A stretch of DNA of 19,269 nucleotides from B3-G11 sp036985855 (GTDB lineage Bacteria > Actinomycetota > Acidimicrobiia > Spongiisociales > UBA5794): the NCBI GenBank assembly GCA_036985855.1, contig BTQL01000047.1, positions 1 to 19,269 on the forward strand. The letters are read 5' to 3'. The first letter of the stretch is position 1, and each line of letters starts with the position of its first letter. Positions 16,401-19,269 of this stretch are shown here, in pieces. The notes under the pieces were generated by a model that ran no database searches, was not told the origin of the DNA, and was given only the letters and a program-made list of their open reading frames with translations. A program made the translations under genes and the position numbers.

Positions 16401-16601
16401 GACGGGGATGGCATCCCCCAACAGGATTCAGAGAGGATCTTCGAGAAGTATCAGCGCGGCGACCAGGCTCCCGGATTAACCAACGCTCTCGGAATCGGAC
16501 TCGGGCTCTCACGTCACCTCGCCCGTCTCATGGACGGCGACATCACCTATCGACGACACGAGAAAGACAGTCTCTTCGAACTGACACTCCCACTCGCCTG
16601 A
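13428..16601 (+). CDS. Soluble hybrid-sensor-type histidine kinase with three GAF and two PAS domains
   Basis: Large cytosolic sensor kinase (1057 aa from the GTG start). No membrane segment is visible. Order: GAF (about 43-190), GAF (about 195-358), GAF (about 385-545), PAS (about 549-661, with NRRASKVFGYTAEEVLGK and ending RDITER), a second PAS-like domain (about 675-825, beginning FRNLFERSPIAMWEED and ending ADITERK), HisKA with the phosphorylated His851 in SVSHEIRTPLTAVLGFAELL, then an ATPase domain with N-box NIISNALRYGG, DDGDGIP and GIGLGLS. No receiver domain and no response regulator gene is in the window, so it is an orphan here. The start is uncertain: GTG 13428, ATG 13497 and ATG 13506 are all possible and none has a good ribosome site. 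It may sense small molecules or redox state through the GAF domains and control the neighbouring catabolic genes, but nothing in the sequence proves the link. Confidence 0.88.
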   Translation: MGRGEPFPIPWLKCTTRSTDSPLMPSMSLKDLLRFVHLAGTERSTAKVFAELSRFIGETLLAHRVTVFVVEDGRFVPFVSEYSSGTTDQPQFTKWRGSHAFEDSVLATRLRAGEDVLLIENPTDVLPHQSVDAYAMRSLLVAGLQVESEMLGALLIEGDHEDLDSRRTDIRELAQVVALALANAKAFEREQNRTEESDALLEVATVLTDSTELSSVLAAVARNSARVTGFARCSILLMEDDDSLTPVMSQFADGHPDVEMWERFRSIRADLPAARLVVESGIPVAYENPETIPDLIPPQWHTPFDFNSVLFVPLTVWGQGLGVLLLDRPEHGPIAPQQIKIAQGVAAQGAAAIGISRLLQRESDSRHEAETALRSLRVRESQQAATAALSQSAVSTANLDDFMDEATEIVTRTLGVEYGRILKILPGREQFLLKAGLGWNPDLVAETTVETGLESLAGFTVSAAEPVIVNDLATDERFSGSPYLTDHGIVSGISVTIEGQDHPFGVLEVHTCQRRAFTPEDIDFLLSIANILAGTIERRHGEQALLESDDRLQAILDNASDAIISTEGEKIIVFNRRASKVFGYTAEEVLGKPMQMLMPDRFKQRHSRTIASLERGEVGQRLIGRRLELVGQRKNGDEFPAEITISKVEVGGQKVLTSIVRDITERIEAQRQIRESEQRFRNLFERSPIAMWEEDFSAVGAWMDGLRESGVDNLRSHLTTHHDALDKAIGLIQIRNANSAAVKLIEADSVEQLLGGFREDLRTGPVRGVFIDQLVAIWEGRDSLELDFTATTYRGAHIDCVLHFAANRSADNLDLSHVIVALADITERKAAEEQLRHLAESKDDLIASVSHEIRTPLTAVLGFAELLRDERDNLSEAESEEMLEALLAQTTDVADIVEDLLVAAKADIGKLNVVQVPVDLHTQASHVLQTWGRKVVARVNVSGPPVRCLGDPARVRQIIRNIISNALRYGGPNVRIEIGCRQSTGYIVLVDDGDGIPQQDSERIFEKYQRGDQAPGLTNALGIGLGLSRHLARLMDGDITYRRHEKDSLFELTLPLA

Positions 16602-16603
16602 GC

Positions 16604-16617
16604 GCAGCGGCCGCTGC
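16604..16617. terminator. Perfect 14-nt palindrome just after the kinase stop, possible terminator hairpin
   Basis: GCAGCGGCCGCTGC begins 2 nt after the TGA and is fully self-complementary (5-bp stem with a GGCC loop). No T tract follows, so intrinsic termination is doubtful; it could also be chance in GC-rich DNA. Confidence 0.25.
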
Positions 16618-16689
16618 CGCCATTGTGGGTGCAGACCTCTACGGCGCATCTGCGGGCGAAAGAACCCGATTCGACAGCACCGTGGGACT

Positions 16690-16706
16690 TTTGACCTTTT
16701 GTCAAG
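16690..16706. promoter_or_regulatory. 17-bp inverted repeat, probable operator (copy 2)
   Basis: TTTGACC-TTT-TGTCAAG, matching the perfect repeat at 4414-4430 at 15 of 17 positions. It overlaps the -35 box of the beta-ureidopropionase operon just as copy 1 overlaps that of D-carbamoylase. Confidence 0.55.
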
Positions 16707-16720
16707 CGCTTGTGTAGGGT
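16691..16720 (+). promoter_or_regulatory. Putative promoter of the beta-ureidopropionase-guanine deaminase operon
   Basis: TTGACC (16691-16696), 18-nt gap, TAGGGT (16715-16720). The -10 is weak (3 of 6), so activation may be needed. Transcription would begin about 24 nt before ATG 16751, with GAGAGGA at 16738-16744 as ribosome site. Confidence 0.45.
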
Positions 16721-16750
16721 CCAAAGAACCAGAGAACGAGAGGAATCCAC

Positions 16751-17593
16751 ATGTCTGGAACGGTACGGGCGGCTCTCGTCCAGGCAGCATGGACGGGTGA
16801 CTATGACTCGATGCTCGACGTCAACATCCGGTATGCAGAACGGGCCGCGGACGATGGAGCCAGGGTGCTCTGTTTCCAGGAGATCTTCACCGGACCGTAC
16901 TTCTGCAACGTGCAGGATCCGTCCTTCTACGACCTCGCCGAAGCAATTCCAGACGGTCCCACCGTGACTGCCATGACGAAAGTCGCCAAGGAGACAGGCA
17001 TGGTGCTCGTGGTCCCGATCTACGAGCGCGTGGACGAAGGCACGTTCTACAACACCGCAGCCGTCATCGACGCGGACGGGACCCTCCGTGGCCTCTACCG
17101 GAAGACACATATCCCCCAGGTGGAGGGTTTCTGGGAGAAGTTCTACTTCCGCCCGGGAAACCTCGGATATCCCGTGTTCGATACGGCCGTCGGCCGTATC
17201 GGTGTCTATATCTGTTATGACAGGCACTTCCCCGAGGGGTGGCGTGAGCTCGGACTCAAAGGGGCCAAGATCGTGTTCAATCCGTCTGCGACGACCCGCG
17301 GACATTCCATGTACCTCTGGAAACTCGAACAGCCTGCCGCTGCTGTAGCGAACCAGTACTTCGTTGGTGCGATCAACCGGATCGGCGCCGAGGACCTCAC
17401 AGACACCGACTACTACGGGTCGTCGTATTTTGTTGATCCCCGCGGACAGATCATTGGTGACACCGCGTCGGACACCGAGGACGAGGTCATCGTGCGGGAT
17501 CTCGAGATGTCCGAGATCGAGGCGGCACGGAGACATTGGGCCTTCTACAGGGACCGCAGGCCAGAGGTGTACGAAGGCATCGCTGCATCATGA
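16751..17593 (+). CDS. Beta-ureidopropionase-like nitrilase-superfamily amidohydrolase
   Basis: Carbon-nitrogen hydrolase expected to cleave an N-carbamoyl (ureido) acid, classically N-carbamoyl-beta-alanine, to the amine, CO2 and ammonia. 280 aa. Seen: catalytic triad Glu44 (CFQEIFTGPYF), Lys118 (YRKTHIPQVEGFWEKFYF) and Cys155 (YICYDRHFPEGW), plus FNPSATTRG, AVANQYFVGAINRIG and YGSSYFVDPRG, which are typical of the UPB1/PydC branch, not of the D-carbamoylase at 3400-4332. GAGAGGA precedes the ATG by 6 nt. It is first in a tightly packed operon, overlapping the next gene by 4 nt. N-carbamoylputrescine amidase is the main alternative; the neighbouring guanine deaminase and molybdenum hydroxylase subunit favour ureide or purine breakdown. 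Confidence 0.88.
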   Translation: MSGTVRAALVQAAWTGDYDSMLDVNIRYAERAADDGARVLCFQEIFTGPYFCNVQDPSFYDLAEAIPDGPTVTAMTKVAKETGMVLVVPIYERVDEGTFYNTAAVIDADGTLRGLYRKTHIPQVEGFWEKFYFRPGNLGYPVFDTAVGRIGVYICYDRHFPEGWRELGLKGAKIVFNPSATTRGHSMYLWKLEQPAAAVANQYFVGAINRIGAEDLTDTDYYGSSYFVDPRGQIIGDTASDTEDEVIVRDLEMSEIEAARRHWAFYRDRRPEVYEGIAAS

Positions 17594-17832
17594 GTCGCTG
17601 CACCATCGAGTTCGTGATCGAGCCGTTCGTTGAAGGTGAACCGGGCGCACACGTCTTGGCCGGTATCCAGGCCATGGAGACCAGGGGACTCGATGTGTCG
17701 ATGGGACCGTTCGGCTCGACCGTGACCGGAGAAGTTGAGAGCGTCTCTGATGCCATCGGACCGATGGTCAAGTCAGCGGTGAAGGACGGTGCGCATCGCG
17801 TGCTCGTCGAGGTTGTGATCGAATCGACATGA
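17590..17832 (+). CDS. Small thiamine-binding-fold protein (YkoF/MTH1187 family)
   Basis: 80-aa protein of the Thiamine_BP (YkoF / MTH1187) family, a ferredoxin-like fold that binds thiamine or its hydroxymethylpyrimidine part in characterised members. Seen: IEFVIEPFVEGEPGAHV near the N-terminus, then GLDVSMGPFGSTVTGE and a VLVEVVIE end strand, which is the usual pattern. The frame extends upstream to 17536, but ATG 17590 is taken because it overlaps the nitrilase stop by 4 nt (ATGA) and gives the normal family length. The next gene overlaps its stop by 4 nt as well. Lodged in a purine/ureide operon, it may bind a pyrimidine-like or purine-like metabolite, for storage or sensing; that is speculation. 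No enzyme motif is visible. Confidence 0.82.
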   Translation: MSRCTIEFVIEPFVEGEPGAHVLAGIQAMETRGLDVSMGPFGSTVTGEVESVSDAIGPMVKSAVKDGAHRVLVEVVIEST

Positions 17833-18194
17833 AAACACCCATCCATCCCCTCGCCGAGGCGATCGAACCGCTTGTCACCGCGATCGGGGGGCAGTTCGTT
17901 TCTGCGGAGGACATCGGGGACGGGGACATCGAACTCGCCTGGGAGGGCGAGCCGGCCGTAGGCGTTCGTCTGGTTGACATCGTGTCGTTGGATCGGCTGG
18001 TGGCAACGATCGAAAGGCAGTTCGGCTCGTCTCTTGCCGATCTCGACAGAACGGACAAACAGCGGGCGGTGCGACTACTCGACGAGTGGGGCGCCTTTCG
18101 TCTCCGCAAGTCGATCGAAGACGTCGGTCAGGCGATGGGGGTCAGCCGGATAACGATCTACAACTACCTCAGTGCGATGAACAACGACCGATGA
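17829..18194 (+). CDS. Small HTH transcriptional regulator, YheO/DauR C-terminal-like
   Basis: 121-aa protein. The C-terminal ~40 residues (FRLRKSIEDVGQAMGVSRITIYNYLSAM) match the HTH of the YheO/DauR family, with GVSRITIYNYL as recognition helix. The N-terminal ~80 residues (acidic, EAIEPLVTAIGGQFVSAEDI then VRLVDIVSLDRLVATIERQFG) are short compared with the PAS-like domain of YheO (full proteins are about 220-240 aa), and I do not recognise them as a named domain. It overlaps the upstream gene by 4 nt and ends 1 nt before the guanine deaminase ATG, so it is co-expressed with the enzymes. It is a candidate for the protein that reads the repeats at 4414 and 16690, without direct proof. Confidence 0.7.
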   Translation: MKTPIHPLAEAIEPLVTAIGGQFVSAEDIGDGDIELAWEGEPAVGVRLVDIVSLDRLVATIERQFGSSLADLDRTDKQRAVRLLDEWGAFRLRKSIEDVGQAMGVSRITIYNYLSAMNNDR

Positions 18195-18195
18195 A

Positions 18196-18798
18196 ATGAC
18201 ACGAAACACAATCGGGTTCGTATGTCAGCTGCCTCCGTGGATCGGTGAAATGATCGATTTCAACGAGCCGTATCCGACGGCAGAAGACAAGATGAGGCTT
18301 GTCAACACACTGGCTCGGCGCAACGTCGAGGAGGACACGGGTGGACCCTTCGGGGCAGCAGTGTTCGATCTGACAATGCATCGTCTTGTGGGACCGGGCG
18401 TCAACCTCGTGGTACCGAATTCCAACCCAACCGCTCACGCAGAGGTCGTTGCCATCAGCGTCGCTGGCTCCAGACTCGGCATGTACGACCTCGGTGACGG
18501 AGGGCGGAGGCCAACCGCGCTCGTGACAAGCGTCGAACCGTGCGCGATGTGTCTCGGTGCCACCCCATGGAGCGGCGTCTCGAGCATCGTGATCGGAGCC
18601 AGGGACGAGGATGCGAGAGATGTGGGCTTCGACGAGGGCAACAAACCTGCCAACTGGATCGAGTCTCTCGAGTTACGCGGTATCGCGGTCGTTCGAGATG
18701 TGTTGAGGGAAGAGGCTTCTGAGATTCTCGTCATGTACCAGAAGGCCGGCAGAGAAATCTACAACACTGCCCCGGCGGCGGAACGGAACGTCGATTGA
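18196..18798 (+). CDS. Guanine deaminase-like nucleobase/nucleoside deaminase (CDA fold)
   Basis: Zinc-dependent deaminase of the cytidine deaminase-like fold, closest in motif to bacterial GuaD, converting guanine to xanthine plus ammonia. 200 aa, with about 40 extra N-terminal residues over the ~156-aa Bacillus GuaD. Seen: GGPFGAAV (49-56), NSNPTAHAEVVAI with zinc ligand His81 and proton shuttle Glu83, EPCAMCLGA with Cys116 and Cys119, and RDVGFDEG as in GuaD. Start ATG 18196 lies 1 nt after the regulator stop; no strong ribosome site, so coupling is likely. Directly followed by the FAD subunit of a molybdenum hydroxylase, which places guanine to xanthine and a hydroxylation step side by side. 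The deaminase family is certain; guanine as substrate is probable. Confidence 0.85.
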   Translation: MTRNTIGFVCQLPPWIGEMIDFNEPYPTAEDKMRLVNTLARRNVEEDTGGPFGAAVFDLTMHRLVGPGVNLVVPNSNPTAHAEVVAISVAGSRLGMYDLGDGGRRPTALVTSVEPCAMCLGATPWSGVSSIVIGARDEDARDVGFDEGNKPANWIESLELRGIAVVRDVLREEASEILVMYQKAGREIYNTAPAAERNVD

Positions 18799-19269
18799 TG
18801 CATGAGGTCCAGGACAGGACGTGGCAAGTCGACCGATTCGAACGGCCTCCGACCATCGAGGCCGTGCTCGAGATGCTCGATACAACTCGTGAGCGAGCGC
18901 GAATCGTGGCTGGTGCCACCGACCTTCTCCTCGAAATGCAGAGGAACGTCAGAGAGATCGATGTCCTCATCGACCTCTCAGCGATACCCGACATGGACGG
19001 CGTTGCATTGCTCGACGGTTTGGTCGTGCTCGGACCTTCAACGACACACCGCCAGGTAGTGGCATCGGATCTGATCCGCAAGGCGGGGTTGCCGCTTGGT
19101 CAAGCGTCCCTCGAGGTCGGGTCCGCCCAGCTGCGAAACCGGGCGACCGTCGCAGGCAATCTCATCACGGCGAGTCCTGCGAACGATACGATCTCTGCAC
19201 TCCTCGCACTGGACGCCAGCGTTGACCTCGTTTCGGTCGACGGCACGCGCACCGTGGCACTGCAGGATT
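18798..19269 (+). CDS. Molybdenum hydroxylase FAD-binding subunit (xanthine dehydrogenase medium subunit type), 3' end beyond the window
   Basis: N-terminal 157 codons of the FAD-binding subunit (CoxM/XdhB/YgfM type) that carries electrons away from the iron-sulfur clusters. Seen: FAD pyrophosphate motif VAGATDLLLEM (37-47), and QLRNRATVAGNLITASPANDT (111-131), the second FAD-binding loop of this family. ATG 18798 overlaps the deaminase TGA by 1 nt. The molybdenum/iron-sulfur subunit at 830-3403 has no FAD domain and might be its partner, although it lies 15 kb away on the other strand; a second Mo subunit may also follow beyond the right edge. The reading frame is open to the end of the window. 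Confidence 0.88.
   Translation, partial: MHEVQDRTWQVDRFERPPTIEAVLEMLDTTRERARIVAGATDLLLEMQRNVREIDVLIDLSAIPDMDGVALLDGLVVLGPSTTHRQVVASDLIRKAGLPLGQASLEVGSAQLRNRATVAGNLITASPANDTISALLALDASVDLVSVDGTRTVALQD

Noticed and set aside
16547..17536. 329-codon minus-strand frame opposite the beta-ureidopropionase-like gene
   Set aside because: Antisense to a full nitrilase triad and would run across the promoter and operator region; no recognisable domain.

Overview
The window is about 19.3 kb of gene-dense bacterial DNA with high GC (roughly 60% by eye). It uses ATG, GTG and TTG starts, has many 1-4 nt gene overlaps, and carries clear Shine-Dalgarno sites. Style and protein sequences fit an actinobacterium-like high-GC organism, possibly Acidimicrobiia, but no rRNA or marker gene is present, so the assignment is weak. 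I see no tRNA, rRNA, CRISPR array, insertion sequence or phage gene. Almost every gene fits one theme: breakdown of purines, hydantoins or ureides (N-carbamoyl compounds), with recovery of the carbamoyl group as ATP.

Left block (about 1-8592, minus strand, transcribed leftward): a HutC-type GntR regulator, a YgeW-like knotted carbamoyltransferase, a plant-type hydroxypyruvate reductase, a class I aminotransferase, then, after a putative internal promoter/operator, an N-carbamoyl-D-amino acid hydrolase, a molybdenum hydroxylase of the XdhD / 'selenium-dependent xanthine dehydrogenase' type, and an SsnA-type aminohydrolase that runs off the left edge and lacks the usual N-terminal ~50 residues. 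Central block (8655-16601, plus strand): divergent from gntR across a 62-bp intergenic region with a perfect palindrome. It holds an aspartate-carbamoyltransferase-like protein whose aspartate-contacting residues are replaced, a carbamate kinase, a threonine-synthase-like PLP enzyme, a second PLP enzyme with a TrpB-like GAHK motif, and a large soluble GAF/PAS histidine kinase. Right block (16751-end, plus strand): a beta-ureidopropionase-like nitrilase, a small thiamine-binding-fold (YkoF/MTH1187-like) protein, a small YheO/DauR-like HTH protein, a guanine deaminase, and the FAD subunit of a molybdenum hydroxylase, cut by the right edge.

Working model (inference): guanine deaminase and molybdenum hydroxylase components process purines. 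Ring-opened ureides are then stripped of carbamoyl groups, either by hydrolysis (two different nitrilase-fold enzymes, one alpha-ureido and one beta-ureido type) or by phosphorolysis (two different carbamoyltransferases plus carbamate kinase, giving ATP). The amino-acid product is finished by PLP enzymes, aminotransferase and hydroxypyruvate reductase. The gene set overlaps the E. coli ygeW-ygeX-ygeY-hyuA-yqeA-ygfK-ssnA-xdhD cluster linked to anaerobic purine/uric acid use, but differs in key parts: no ygeX, ygeY, ygfK or hyuA is visible here, and a divergent ATCase homologue plus two other PLP enzymes are present. The two nitrilase genes, 12 kb apart and on opposite strands, share a 17-bp inverted repeat that overlaps the -35 box in the same geometry, suggesting one regulon.
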